64,000 nucleotides of DNA, from positions 372,001-436,000 of the forward strand of contig NZ_FOFA01000002.1 of the NCBI RefSeq assembly GCF_900110855.1, read 5' to 3'. Within the stretch, counting starts at the first letter, position 1. Every line of letters begins with the position of its first letter. The notes beneath the pieces are model-generated. The model did not search any database, was not told the DNA's origin, and saw only the letters and a program-made list of their open reading frames with translations. Shown piece by piece: positions 44,914 through 54,276 of the stretch. The translations under genes and the position numbers were made by a program. This DNA is from Microlunatus flavus (GTDB taxonomy: Bacteria; Actinomycetota; Actinomycetes; Propionibacteriales; Propionibacteriaceae).

Positions 44914-46455
44914 ATGAGCGACGCCATCTTGGAGATGGTGGGCATCACCAAGACCTTTCCCGGGGTCAAGGCCCTCACCGACGTCAACCTGAGCGTCGAG
45001 CGCGGCGAGGTCCACGCGATCTGCGGCGAGAACGGCGCGGGCAAGTCCACGCTGATGAAGGTGCTGTCGGGGGTCTACCCGCACGGCACCTACGAGGGCG
45101 ACATCGTCTTCGAGGGCCAGGTGGCCTCGTTCGCCGGCATCCGCGACTCCGAGCGCGCGGGCATCGTGATCATCCACCAGGAGCTCGCGCTGAGCCCCTA
45201 CCTCTCCATCGCGGAGAACATCTTCCTCGGCAACGAGCAGCAGCGCCGCGGACGCATCGACTGGAACGCGACCAACCTCAAGGCGGCCGAGCTGCTGCGC
45301 CGGGTCGGCCTGGCCGAGAACCCGGTGACCAAGATCGTCGACCTCGGCGTCGGCAAGCAGCAGCTGGTGGAGATCGCCAAGGCGCTGTCGAAGGAGGTCA
45401 AGCTGCTCATCCTCGACGAGCCGACCGCCGCGCTGAACGACACCGACTCCGCGCACCTGCTCGGCCTGATCGACGGGCTGCGCGAGCACGGCATCACCTC
45501 GATCATCATCAGCCACAAGCTGAACGAGATCAAAGCTATCGCCGACCGGGTGACGATCATCCGCGACGGCCGCACCATCGAGACCCTCGACCTGCACCGT
45601 CGTGGTGGGGGGGACGACGTCTCCGAGGAGCGCATCATCCGCGGGATGGTCGGGCGCGACCTCGACAGCCGCTACCCCGAGCGCGACGTCGAGATCGGCG
45701 AGGAGGTGCTGCGCATCGAGGACTGGACCGTGCACCACCCGCTCGAGCAGAGCCGCGTCGTGGTCGACCACGCCAACCTCTACGTCCGGGCGGGCGAGGT
45801 CGTCGGCATCGCCGGACTGATGGGCGCGGGTCGCACCGAGCTGGCCATGAGCGTCTTCGGGCGCTCGTACGGCCGCGACATCTCCGGGCGCCTGTACAAG
45901 GACGGCCGGCAGATCTCGGCGAACACGGTCAAGCAGGCGATCGCGCACGGCATCGCGTACGCGACCGAGGACCGCAAGCGCTACGGGCTCAACCTGATCG
46001 ACGACATCAAGCGGAACATCTCCGGCTCGGCGCTCGGCAAGCTCGCGACGTGGGGCCACGTCGACGCCAACCGCGAGACGGTGGTGGCGAACGGCTACCG
46101 CAAGAGCATGCGCATCAAGGCGCCGGACGTCGGGGTGATCACCGGCAAGCTCTCGGGCGGCAACCAGCAGAAGGTCGTGCTGTCCAAGTGGATGTTCACC
46201 GACCCGGACGTGCTGATCCTCGACGAGCCCACCCGCGGCATCGACGTCGGCGCCAAGTACGAGATCTACACGATCATCAACCAGATGGCGGCGCAGGGGA
46301 AGGCGATCATCGTCATCTCCTCCGAGCTGCCGGAGCTGCTCGGCATCTGCGACCGCATCTACGCGCTGTCCGCGGGCCGCGTCACCGGTGAGGTCGACGT
46401 CGCGACGGCCCAGCCGGAGAAGCTCATGCAGTACATGACCCAAGAGAAGGAGTGA
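44914..46455 (+). CDS. gguA: sugar ABC transporter ATPase (two NBDs), GguA/MmsA-like
   Basis: A 513-aa CUT2 ATPase. First domain: Walker [17 protein letters not shown] near residue 40, Walker [14 protein letters not shown]; the first signature region reads [15 protein letters not shown]. Second domain: [15 protein letters not shown] and [16 protein letters not shown] 44914 follows CGAGGAG. Partner of ChvE and GguB. Confidence 0.93.
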   Translation: MSDAILEMVGITKTFPGVKALTDVNLSVERGEVHAICGENGAGKSTLMKVLSGVYPHGTYEGDIVFEGQVASFAGIRDSERAGIVIIHQELALSPYLSIAENIFLGNEQQRRGRIDWNATNLKAAELLRRVGLAENPVTKIVDLGVGKQQLVEIAKALSKEVKLLILDEPTAALNDTDSAHLLGLIDGLREHGITSIIISHKLNEIKAIADRVTIIRDGRTIETLDLHRRGGGDDVSEERIIRGMVGRDLDSRYPERDVEIGEEVLRIEDWTVHHPLEQSRVVVDHANLYVRAGEVVGIAGLMGAGRTELAMSVFGRSYGRDISGRLYKDGRQISANTVKQAIAHGIAYATEDRKRYGLNLIDDIKRNISGSALGKLATWGHVDANRETVVANGYRKSMRIKAPDVGVITGKLSGGNQQKVVLSKWMFTDPDVLILDEPTRGIDVGAKYEIYTIINQMAAQGKAIIVISSELPELLGICDRIYALSAGRVTGEVDVATAQPEKLMQYMTQEKE

Positions 46456-46460
46456 GCGGC

Positions 46461-47705
46461 ATGTCCGCGTCCACGCAGACCATCAGCGAGCCGACGCCGG
46501 TCGTCCCGCCGAACCCCGAGCCCGGGGGCGGCGGCCTCGGCGCCCTGCTGTCCGGCCGCCTCCGCCAGGTCGGCATCTTCCTGGCGCTGATCGCGATCGT
46601 GATCCTGTTCCAGGTGCTGACCGGCGGCACGCTGCTCACGCCGCGCAACGTCACCAGCATCGTCGGGCAGAACGCCTACGTGCTGATCCTCGCGATCGGC
46701 ATGGTGATGATCATCATCGCCGGCCACATCGACCTCTCGGTCGGCTCCGTGGTGGCCTTCGTCGGCGCGATCAGCGGCATCATGATCGTCCAGTGGGGCT
46801 GGCCCTGGTGGCTCGGCGTCATCGCCGCGATCCTGGTCGGCGGGGTGATCGGCGCCTGGCAGGGCTTCTGGATCGCCTACGTCGGGATCCCGGCCTTCAT
46901 CGTCACGCTGGCCGGCATGCTGACCTTCCGCGGCCTGACCCAGATGGTGCTGCACAACGTCCCGATCACGCCGTTCCCGGACGCGTACGTCGCCATCGGC
47001 TCGGGCTACCTGCCCGACCTGGGCGGCGGCAAGACGACCTTCGAGCCGCTGACGCTGGTGCTCGGGATCCTGGCCACGATCGGGCTCGTCGGCACCCAGG
47101 TCCGCGAGCGGTCCAAGCGGGTCAAGCTCGGCCTCGAGGACGAGCCGCGCTCGTGGTTCCTCGCGCAGGCCGTGTTCACCGCCGTCTTCATCCTGGCGAT
47201 CACCTTCACCCTCGCCAGCTACCGCGGCACCCCGATCGTGCTGGTGATCCTGGCCGCGCTGATCCTGATCTACTCCACGGTGATGCACCAGTTCGTCTTC
47301 GGGCGCCACATCTACGCCCGTGGCGGCAACCTGCACGCCGCCCAGCTGTCCGGCGTCGACACCAAGAAGGTCGACTTCGCGCTGTTCGTGAACATGGGCC
47401 TGCTGGCCGGCATCGCCGGCATCGCCTTCACCGCGCGCAGCAACTCCGCGCTGCCCGGCGCGGGCACCGGCTTCGAGCTCGACGCCATCGCGGCCGCCTT
47501 CATCGGTGGCGCCGCGGTGACCGGCGGCATCGGCACGGTCACGGGTGCGATCATCGGTGGCCTGATCATGGGCGTGCTCAACAACGGCATGTCGCTGCTC
47601 GGCCTCGGCACCGAGGTCCAGTCCTTCATCAAGGGCTTCGTCCTGCTGCTCGCCGTCGCGTTCGACATCTTCAACAAGCGGCGGGCCGCGAACGCGTCGA
47701 AGTAG
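46461..47705 (+). CDS. gguB: sugar ABC transporter permease, GguB/MmsB-like
   Basis: A 414-aa permease of the BPD_transp_2 family with about ten to twelve membrane segments. LILAIGMVMIIIAGHIDLSVGSV, by position near 75-97, and YVGIPAFIVTLAGMLTFRG are typical. A cytoplasmic charged loop (ERSKRVKLGLEDEPRSW) splits the segments, as in GguB. ATG 46461 is favoured over GTG 46452 because AAGGAG at 46447-46452 is then 8 nt away. Confidence 0.92.
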   Translation: MSASTQTISEPTPVVPPNPEPGGGGLGALLSGRLRQVGIFLALIAIVILFQVLTGGTLLTPRNVTSIVGQNAYVLILAIGMVMIIIAGHIDLSVGSVVAFVGAISGIMIVQWGWPWWLGVIAAILVGGVIGAWQGFWIAYVGIPAFIVTLAGMLTFRGLTQMVLHNVPITPFPDAYVAIGSGYLPDLGGGKTTFEPLTLVLGILATIGLVGTQVRERSKRVKLGLEDEPRSWFLAQAVFTAVFILAITFTLASYRGTPIVLVILAALILIYSTVMHQFVFGRHIYARGGNLHAAQLSGVDTKKVDFALFVNMGLLAGIAGIAFTARSNSALPGAGTGFELDAIAAAFIGGAAVTGGIGTVTGAIIGGLIMGVLNNGMSLLGLGTEVQSFIKGFVLLLAVAFDIFNKRRAANASK

Positions 47706-47762
47706 GCCGCCACGGGGCGGGACGCGGGGCAGAGCAGGCAGAAGACGACGGAGGAGTGGTTC

Positions 47763-49343
47763 GTGACCATCGACCTGGACCGGTGCGCGCTCGGCGTGGA
47801 GCTCGGCTCGACGAGGATCAAGGCGGTCCTCGTCGACCACGACCACGCCCCGGTCGCGGTCGGTGGTCACGACTGGGAGAACTCCTTCACCGACCGCCTC
47901 TGGACCTACCCGCTCGAGTCGGCGTGGGAGGGCCTGCAGGCGGCGTTCGTCGAGCTGTCGGCCGACCTCGAGCAGCAGCACGGCGTACGGCTGGACCGGG
48001 TCGGGGCCCTCGGGGTCTCGGCGATGATGCACGGCTACCTGGCCTTCGACGCCGACGGCGAGCTGCTCGTGCCCTTCCGGACGTGGCGCAACACCAACAC
48101 CGGACCGGCCACCGAGCAGCTGAGCGAGCGGTTCGGGACGAACATCCCGCACCGCTGGTCGGTGGCGCACCTCTACCAGGCGCTGCTCGACCACGAGGAG
48201 CACGTCGGCCGGGTCGCCTTCGTCACCACCCTGGCCGGCTACGTGCACTGGCGCCTGACCGGGGAGAAGGTCATCGGCGTCGGCGACGCGAGCGGCATGT
48301 TCCCGATCGACGCCGAGACCCACGGCTACGACGAGCGGATGCTGGCGCAGTTCGACGAGCTGGCCGGCCCGCTCGGGCTGGCGACGCCGCTGGTCGAGCT
48401 GCTGCCGCGGGTGCTCGGCGCCGGCGAGGACGCGGGCCGGCTGACCGAGGACGGGGCCGCCCGGCTCGACCCCGGCGGCGCGCTGGGCGCGGGCGCGCCG
48501 CTCTGCCCGCCCGAGGGCGACGCCGGCACCGGCATGGTGGCGACGAACTCGGTCGCCGCGCGCACGGGCAACGTCAGCGCCGGCACCAGCATCTTCGCGA
48601 TGGTCGTGCTCGACCGGGCGCTCCGCCGCCCGCACCGCGAGCTCGACCTCGTCACCACGCCCGCCGGCGACCCGGTGGCGATGGTGCACTGCAACAACGG
48701 GGCCAGCGAGCTGGCGGCCTGGGTGTCGTTGTTCGGCGAGTTCGCCCGCGCGGCCGGCGTGGAGGTGTCGACGCAGACCGCGTACGAGGCGGCGTTCGGC
48801 GCGGCCCTCGACGGCGAGCCCGACGGCGGCGGCCTGGTCGCCTTCAACTACCTGGCCGGCGAGCCCATCACCGACACCGAGGAGGGCCGTCCGCTGTTCG
48901 TGCGGACGCCGGGCAGCAGCCTGCGCCTCGGGACCTTCATGCGGACGCAGCTCTACAGCGCGTTCGCGACGCTGCGGGTCGGCATGGACGTGCTGCAGAC
49001 CGACGAGGACGTGGCGATCGACGCGATGTTCGCGCACGGCGGCGTGTTCAAGACCGCCGGTGTCGCGCAGCGCTTCCTGGCCGCGGCCGTGCGCGTCCCC
49101 GTGGCCGTGGGCGACGTGGCGGGGGAGGGCGGTGCCTGGGGCATCGCCGTGCTCGCCGCGTACCTCGTCCGCCGGAGCGAGGGCCAGAGCCTGGCCGACT
49201 ACCTCGACTCGGTGGTCTTCGCCGACGCCACCTTGAGCACCGTCGACCCGGACGAGGGCGACGTGGCCGGCTTCGACGCGTTCATGGAGCGCTGGACCGG
49301 CGCCCTCGACGTGCAGCGCGCCGCCGTCGAGCACCTGCGCTGA
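47763..49343 (+). CDS. FGGY-family carbohydrate kinase, probable L-ribulokinase
   Basis: A 526-aa sugar kinase. ALGVELGSTRIKAVLVD is the phosphate-1 loop, GVSAMMHGYLAFD the adjacent substrate region, and VHCNNGASELAAW and FAHGGVFKT lie in the ATP domain. The sequence departs from classical AraB; non-orthologous ribulokinases of the FGGY family are known in arabinose operons of other bacteria. Since araA and araD are in the same operon and no other kinase is, phosphorylation of L-ribulose is the natural role. GTG 47763 follows GGAGG. Confidence 0.85.
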   Translation: MTIDLDRCALGVELGSTRIKAVLVDHDHAPVAVGGHDWENSFTDRLWTYPLESAWEGLQAAFVELSADLEQQHGVRLDRVGALGVSAMMHGYLAFDADGELLVPFRTWRNTNTGPATEQLSERFGTNIPHRWSVAHLYQALLDHEEHVGRVAFVTTLAGYVHWRLTGEKVIGVGDASGMFPIDAETHGYDERMLAQFDELAGPLGLATPLVELLPRVLGAGEDAGRLTEDGAARLDPGGALGAGAPLCPPEGDAGTGMVATNSVAARTGNVSAGTSIFAMVVLDRALRRPHRELDLVTTPAGDPVAMVHCNNGASELAAWVSLFGEFARAAGVEVSTQTAYEAAFGAALDGEPDGGGLVAFNYLAGEPITDTEEGRPLFVRTPGSSLRLGTFMRTQLYSAFATLRVGMDVLQTDEDVAIDAMFAHGGVFKTAGVAQRFLAAAVRVPVAVGDVAGEGGAWGIAVLAAYLVRRSEGQSLADYLDSVVFADATLSTVDPDEGDVAGFDAFMERWTGALDVQRAAVEHLR

Positions 49344-49348
49344 GCCCC

Positions 49349-50326
49349 GTGGTGACGGCCCCCTGGTCGGGCTCCGCCCTCGTCGAGCGGGCCGGGACGG
49401 TCGTCGACGAGCTCGCCGAGGGCTTCGTCGACGAGGCCACCGGGACTCGCTGGTCGGCGCGGACCCGCAGCCAGGCGAGCTCGATCAGCAAGCAGGTGGT
49501 GGCGGTCGTCGCCCTCGCCCTCGCCGACCGCGGCGACGTCGACCTGCACGCGCCGGTCGGGCGCGTGCTGCCCTCCGCCCCGTCGGCCTGGGCCCCGATG
49601 ACGCTGCACCACCTCCTCACCCACACCTCCGGCGTCGGCCACTGGTCCGAGCTCGGCCTCGCGCCGCTCACCGGCGACCCGCCGTCGCCCGGGGACCTGG
49701 TCGACCTCGTGCTCCGGACGCCCCTGGTCGGCGCGCCCGGCGGACGGTGGCTCTACAGCAGTCCCGGCTACGCCGTCGCGGCGCTCCTCCTCGAGTCGGC
49801 GACGCAGGCGACGTACGCCGCGCTGGCGACCGAGCTGGCCCTCGCGCCCGCGGGCCTGCGGAGCACCACGACGGGCGTCTTCGGCCTCGGCGCGGACCAG
49901 CCCTCGAGTCGCGCGGTCGCGCACGGCCACCACGAGGGCCGGCCCGTGCACGTGGCGCCCGGACTGGCCGCCCTGCCCGGGACCGGGGACCTCTGGACGA
50001 CCACCGAGGACCTCGTCGCGTGGAGCCGGGCGCTGGGCGACGGCGCCGTGCTGCGTGAGCCCGAGCGGCTCTGGGCACGCCGCGCCGAGCTGCCCCCGGA
50101 CCTGTCCGCCGGCTCGGTCGTGGGGGAGGCGTACGGCTACGGGACGTTCAGCGGAACGGTCCTGGGCCGCCCGGCCTGGTTCGTGCCCGGCGACAACCCC
50201 GGGTACGCGTCCCTGCTCGCCCGGATGACCGGTGACGCGACCACGATCGCGGTCCTGGCCGACGACGACGCCGCCGGGACCGGGCCCGCGCTGGCCCGGC
50301 TGGCCCCGTCGTCCAACCGCGGCTAG
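49349..50326 (+). CDS. serine hydrolase, beta-lactamase/DD-peptidase fold
   Basis: A 325-aa serine hydrolase of the class C beta-lactamase family. The nucleophile motif SxxK is SISK near residue 46, and the second motif is YSS (YSSPGYAVAAL) in place of YxN. LHHLLTHTSGVGHW is family-typical. No signal peptide, so cytoplasmic; likely an esterase or peptidase. It begins 5 bp after the kinase stop (GTG 49349 or 49352), so translation is coupled to the arabinose operon; an activity such as removing acyl groups from imported sugars is speculation. Its TAG stop shares CTAG with the converging tetR stop. Confidence 0.82.
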   Translation: MVTAPWSGSALVERAGTVVDELAEGFVDEATGTRWSARTRSQASSISKQVVAVVALALADRGDVDLHAPVGRVLPSAPSAWAPMTLHHLLTHTSGVGHWSELGLAPLTGDPPSPGDLVDLVLRTPLVGAPGGRWLYSSPGYAVAALLLESATQATYAALATELALAPAGLRSTTTGVFGLGADQPSSRAVAHGHHEGRPVHVAPGLAALPGTGDLWTTTEDLVAWSRALGDGAVLREPERLWARRAELPPDLSAGSVVGEAYGYGTFSGTVLGRPAWFVPGDNPGYASLLARMTGDATTIAVLADDDAAGTGPALARLAPSSNRG

Positions 50327-50871
50327 CGCGGCCTGCGCAGCCCGTCGGCGAGGACGTCCAGCAGCCGCGTGGCCATCGCCTCGTGCTCCGGGGCCCGCGC
50401 GACGGTGAAGATCCCGACGAGCGCGGCCGCGACGTCCTCCGGCCCGACGTCGTCGCGCAGCTCGCCGGCCCGGCGCCCGGCGCGGAGGAGGTCGTCGACG
50501 GCGGTCAGCAGCTCGCCGCGCGTGTGCGCGTGGGCGAGCTCGCCCGACTCGACCATCGTGAGCAGCCTGGCCAGCATGCCCTGCTTGGTCGCGACCCAGC
50601 GGCCGAACAGGTCCATCCAGCGGCGAAGCGCCTCGGTCGGCGGGAGGCGCTCGAGAAGCTCGGCGGCGCCGGTGGTCAGGCGTTCGACCTGGTCGCGGTA
50701 GACGGCGTCGACGAGCGACTCCCGGGTGGGGAAGTGCCGGTAGAGCGTGGCGATGCCGACCCCGGCCTCCTGCGCGATCGCGCGCATGGAGGGTTCGGTG
50801 GCCGAGGACGCGAAGAGGCGGGTGGCGACGGCCAGCAGCTGCTCGCGGTTGCGGGTCGCGTCGGCCCTGCG
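50323..50871 (-). pseudogene. TetR-family regulator lacking a start codon
   Basis: The frame encodes a nearly complete TetR repressor: RADATRNREQLLAVATRLF, HTH MRAIAQEAGVGIATLYRHF and a ligand-binding domain ending LADGLRRPR. No ATG, GTG or TTG lies in frame upstream for more than 150 bp; the frame instead runs into the truncated oxidoreductase gene on the other strand. An internal ATG at 50787 would drop helix 1 of the DNA-binding domain. The promoter and first codons appear lost in a deletion that also removed the start of the neighbour. Confidence 0.65.
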
Positions 50872-51683
50872 GGCCTGAACCCGATGGACTGGTTCATGAC
50901 GGCCGACGCGGCGACCGCCGCGCGCTTCGGGCTCGCCCTGCCCTGCGGGTTCGGCACGGACTACGCCGGGACGGTCGACCAGGTCGGCGCGGGGGTCACG
51001 GGCTTCGCGGTCGGGGACCGGGTGTTCGGCGGTGCCCTCTCGCGGGCCGTGGCCGACCACGTGGTCGTGGAGGCGGAGGGCAGCATCGCGGTGGGCGGGG
51101 ACGCGCACCGCACGCCGGACGGCGTCGACGACCGCACGGCCGCGGTGCTCAGCATCGCGGGCTGCACGGCGGCGGCGGCCCTGGCGGTCGTCCGCCCGGG
51201 AGCGGGCGACACGCTGCTCGTCGGGGGTGCCGGCGGCGGCGTCGGCGTGTTCGTCGTCCAGCTCGCCCGGCTGGCGGGCGCGCGGGTGATCGGCACCGGC
51301 TCGGCGGCCTCGGCCGACGCGCTGGCCGAGCTCGGCGCCGAGCCGGTGACGTACGGGGAGGGCCTGGCCGAACGGGTGCGGGCCCTCGTCCCGGACGGCG
51401 TCACCGCGGCCGTCGACCTCTACGGGACGGAGGTGGTGCAGGCGGCTCGGGCGCTCGGCGTGCCGGACGCACGCATCACGACCATCGCTGCGGCGGTCGA
51501 CGGCATCACCCCGGCCAACGGCGCGAACGCCGCACCCGGCGCCCTCGAGGAGATCCCGCGCACGTGGCCGCGGGACGCCTCGTCGTCCCGCTCGCCGCGA
51601 CCTTCGGGATCGAGCACGTGCGCGCCGCCGTCGAGCTCCAGGCGGGCCGGCACGTCCGCGGGAAGGTCGTCGTCGACCTCTAG
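50866..51683 (+). pseudogene. MDR oxidoreductase remnant: N-terminus deleted and frameshifted
   Basis: Homology to zinc-less NADP-dependent MDR oxidoreductases begins abruptly at AGLNPMDWFMTADAATAARFG, about 40 residues into the normal protein, then continues through GFGTDYAGTVDQVG and the Rossmann motif VGGAGGGVGVFVVQLARLAG. After APGALEEIP (about 51555) homology jumps to the +1 frame: HVAAGRLVVPLAATFG and GKVVVDL to TAG 51681-51683. So there is a 5' deletion and a one-base frameshift near 51556-51564. The tetR gene divergent to it was probably its regulator. Confidence 0.8.
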
Positions 51684-51708
51684 CCGGTGCGGTCCGCCGT
51701 GCGCGTCG

Positions 51709-51714
51709 TAGGAT
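51709..51714 (+). promoter_or_regulatory. -10 box TAGGAT, leaderless BLUF gene
   Basis: TAGGAT ends 6 nt before GTG 51721; supports that start and an independent promoter behind the decayed oxidoreductase gene. Confidence 0.5.
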
Positions 51715-51720
51715 CTCGCG

Positions 51721-52131
51721 GTGCTGTACTCGCTGGCCTACGAGAGCCAGGCCTCCGTCCCGTTCACCGAGTCCGACCTGCTGGACCTGCTCGCCCGCAG
51801 CCGGGCCAACAACGCCCGTCTCGACGTCACCGGCATCCTGCTGTACCGCCAGGGCACCTTCCTGCAGGTCCTCGAGGGTGCCCGCGACCAGGTCGAAGGC
51901 CTCTACGCCACGATCTCGGCCGACTCGCGGCACCACGCGGTGGACACGGTGCTCGTCGAGGACCGGGCATCGCGCCGCTTCCCGGAGTGGACGATGGGCT
52001 TCGCCGACGTCGACGGCCACCTCGGCGACGTGGACGGCTTCAACGACGTGCTGAGCTCCGTGCAGGGGCCGGACGGCGAGGACAGCCCGCAGTTCCGCGA
52101 GCTCCTCGCGCTCTTCGGCAACGAGGACTGA
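51721..52131 (+). CDS. short BLUF blue-light photoreceptor
   Basis: A 136-aa stand-alone BLUF (FAD-binding blue-light sensor) domain. The photochemical residues are all present: Y7 in YSLAYES, N31 in ANNARLDVTG, Q49 in TFLQVLEG, and W90/M92 in FPEWTMGF. A short C-terminal helical region (about 95-136) follows, with no fused output domain, so it must signal through a partner. No adjacent gene is an obvious effector. Converges on the aldose epimerase gene. Confidence 0.92.
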   Translation: MLYSLAYESQASVPFTESDLLDLLARSRANNARLDVTGILLYRQGTFLQVLEGARDQVEGLYATISADSRHHAVDTVLVEDRASRRFPEWTMGFADVDGHLGDVDGFNDVLSSVQGPDGEDSPQFRELLALFGNED

Positions 52132-52155
52132 CCGCGACCCTCCGCTCCTGCCGGG

Positions 52156-53070
52156 TCAGCCGGCGCTGATCGTCCAGGACGCGGTGTGCTCGGCCCCGGG
52201 CTCGAGCACGACGACGTCCTGACCGGTGCGGAACGCGTCCGGCGGGCAGGTCATCGGTTCGACCGCCAGGCCGGCGCGGTCCAGCTCGGGCTCCGGCCGG
52301 TCGGCGGTGTGCACCTGCACCCAGTCGAGCTCGGTGCCCCACGTCATCTCGACCGCGAAGCCGTCGGGCGCCTCGAGCCGGACGCGTGCCGTGCCGTCCG
52401 CCTCGCGGACCAGGCCGGTGAAGGCGTGGTCGACCTTGGCGGCGCCGATGGGGGTGGGCCGGCGGAAGTCGGGCCACGGCGCCTCGGCCGCCGCCCGCTC
52501 GCCGAACGGCAGCAGCCGCTCGCCCTCGGTCTCGACCCAGCGGTCCGCCGGCAGGGTCAGCGTGCAGTCGTCCAGCCGGGCCCCGCCCGCGGTCAGGTAG
52601 GGGTGGGCCGAGGTGCCGTACGGGGCGCGGTCGAACAGGCTCCGGGCCGTGACCGTCGTGGTGAGCCCCGCCTCGCCGAGGTCGTACGTGACCTCGACGA
52701 GCAGGCGGTGCGGGTAGCCGGCGCTCGGCGCCAGCTCGGTGCGCAGGACGGCCCGCGTCTCGTCGGACCCGACGACCTCCCAGTCGGTCCAGACGAGCAG
52801 CCCGTGCAGCGCGTGCCCGCGCTCGGGTTCGGTCAGGGCCAGCTGCTGCTCGACGTCGTCGAAGACGTAGCGGCCGTCGACGACCCGGTTGGGCCACGGG
52901 GCGAGCACCGCGCCCCGGTACGCCGGGCGGAGCCGGTCGGCCTCGAACCCGACGACCAGCGGGCGGCCGTCGTGCTCGAGCGAGCGGAGGCTGGCGCCGA
53001 CAGAGACGATCGAGGCGGTGTAGCGGCCGGCGGACAGCCGGACCTCGTGGCCGGTCAGGGGGTGCGTCAC
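52156..53070 (-). CDS. aldose 1-epimerase family protein
   Basis: A 304-aa GalM-like mutarotase. APWPNRVVDGRY, RGHALHGLLVWTDW with a catalytic-type histidine, SAHPYLTAG with the second histidine, and VEPMTCPPDAFRTG near the C-terminus, which contributes the catalytic Glu region, mark the family. It interconverts anomers of aldoses; near the arabinose island it could speed sugar mutarotation, though it is transcribed separately. GTG 53070 start. Confidence 0.88.
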   Translation of the reverse strand: MTHPLTGHEVRLSAGRYTASIVSVGASLRSLEHDGRPLVVGFEADRLRPAYRGAVLAPWPNRVVDGRYVFDDVEQQLALTEPERGHALHGLLVWTDWEVVGSDETRAVLRTELAPSAGYPHRLLVEVTYDLGEAGLTTTVTARSLFDRAPYGTSAHPYLTAGGARLDDCTLTLPADRWVETEGERLLPFGERAAAEAPWPDFRRPTPIGAAKVDHAFTGLVREADGTARVRLEAPDGFAVEMTWGTELDWVQVHTADRPEPELDRAGLAVEPMTCPPDAFRTGQDVVVLEPGAEHTASWTISAG

Positions 53071-53095
53071 GCGCCCCAGCCTCGCACCCGTGCGC

Positions 53096-53482
53096 TCAGA
53101 CCGGGGGAGCGACCAGCCGCGTGAGGAGCTGGGCCAGCGTCTGCTCCGGGTCGCTGGTGAGCCCCGCGTGCACCGGCGAGGGCTGGACGACCGTGCTCCG
53201 CGGGGCCGTGAGCATGCCGAAGCGGACGGCGAGCCCCTCGTTCTCCCGCGCGGAGCCGACCGGCGTCCGGGCGGCGACGACGACCGCCTCGGCCGCGGTG
53301 CGGACCGCGTCGAGGTCGACGTCGGGGGCGAGGGCGCGCAGCCGGACCGGGTCGACGACCACGGCGGCGTGCAGGAAGTCCAGCGCCTGGCAGTAGAGGA
53401 CGAGCCCCACGTTGACGAACTCGCCGCGGTCGACCCGCGGCACGGCCCGCAGCACCGCGTAGACGAAGGCGTGGCGGGTCAC
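53096..53482 (-). CDS. DUF3037 family protein
   Basis: A 128-aa protein. YAVLRAVPRVDRGEFVNVGLVLYCQ is the conserved DUF3037 start (about residues 8-32). Function unknown. GTG 53482 overlaps the stop of the HipA-like kinase gene by 4 bp (GTGA). DUF3037 proteins are regularly encoded next to HipA-like kinases, which suggests a common function. Confidence 0.88.
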   Translation of the reverse strand: MTRHAFVYAVLRAVPRVDRGEFVNVGLVLYCQALDFLHAAVVVDPVRLRALAPDVDLDAVRTAAEAVVVAARTPVGSARENEGLAVRFGMLTAPRSTVVQPSPVHAGLTSDPEQTLAQLLTRLVAPPV

Positions 53483-54276
53483 GGGAGCCACCGCTCGGCC
53501 TGCGCGAGGCGCGCCAGCAGGTAGTCGACGTACGCGGCCCGCGCGGCCGGGGCGTCGGGCGGGGCCAGCGGGTCGGGCCGGGTCGGGTCGGGCAGGAGCC
53601 AGGCGTCCGGGACCAGGTCGAGCACGTCGGCGAGGAGGCCTTCGTCCACCTGGCCCGCCAGCTCCTCGTGGACGGAGCGCGGGTCGCCGACGGGGGCCAG
53701 GACGTGGTCGTCGTAGCGGTACGCCGACGTCGCGAACGCCTCCGGCCGCCCCCACGCGTGGTGGAAGCGCAGGCAGGCCCCGTGGTCGATCGCCCAGAGG
53801 TTCTTGTGCCAGACCAGCAGGTTCGTGTTCCGGGCGCTGCGGTCGACGTTCGCCACGAACGCGTCGAGCCAGACGATCCGCGCGGCCTGGCCGGCGTCGA
53901 CGTCGAAGCTCGCGTCGTAGCCGACGGAGCCGGGCAGGAAGTCGACGGCCAGGTTGAGCCCGGCGCTGGCCGTGACGAGCTCCTGGACCTCCTCGTCGGG
54001 CTCGCGCCGCCCCAGCTCGGCGTCGACCTCGATGAGCGCGAGGTCGGGGATGTCGACGCCGAGGGTGCGCCCGAGCTCGCCGACCACGATCTCGGCGACG
54101 AGCGCCTTGGGGCCCTGGCCGGCCGCCGTGAACTTCACGACGTACGTCCCGAGGTCGTCGGCCTCGACGAGCCCGGGCAGCGAGCCGCCCTCGCGCAGCG
54201 CGGTCAGGTAGGCCGTGGCGTGCACGACCGGGAGGCCGAAGGTGTCCGACCCCGTCGGCGGGCCGGGGTCGCTCAT
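53479..54276 (-). CDS. HipA-like protein kinase
   Basis: A 265-aa minimal kinase of the HipA-like family. Residues 45-75 (TYVVKFTAAGQGPKALVAE) supply the ATP lysine region, the catalytic loop is NVDRSARNTNLL, and the metal-binding motif AIDHGACL takes the DFG position. It lacks the N-terminal dimerisation region of classical HipA and no HipB antitoxin is adjacent; instead it overlaps a DUF3037 gene by 4 bp and the upstream epimerase gene by 4 bp. Whether it is a toxin, a housekeeping kinase or an element of defence is unknown. Confidence 0.82.
   Translation of the reverse strand: MSDPGPPTGSDTFGLPVVHATAYLTALREGGSLPGLVEADDLGTYVVKFTAAGQGPKALVAEIVVGELGRTLGVDIPDLALIEVDAELGRREPDEEVQELVTASAGLNLAVDFLPGSVGYDASFDVDAGQAARIVWLDAFVANVDRSARNTNLLVWHKNLWAIDHGACLRFHHAWGRPEAFATSAYRYDDHVLAPVGDPRSVHEELAGQVDEGLLADVLDLVPDAWLLPDPTRPDPLAPPDAPAARAAYVDYLLARLAQAERWLP

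Noticed and set aside
53479-54276. Classical HipBA toxin-antitoxin module
   Set aside because: No Xre-type HipB antitoxin gene is adjacent and the kinase lacks the HipA N-terminal region.
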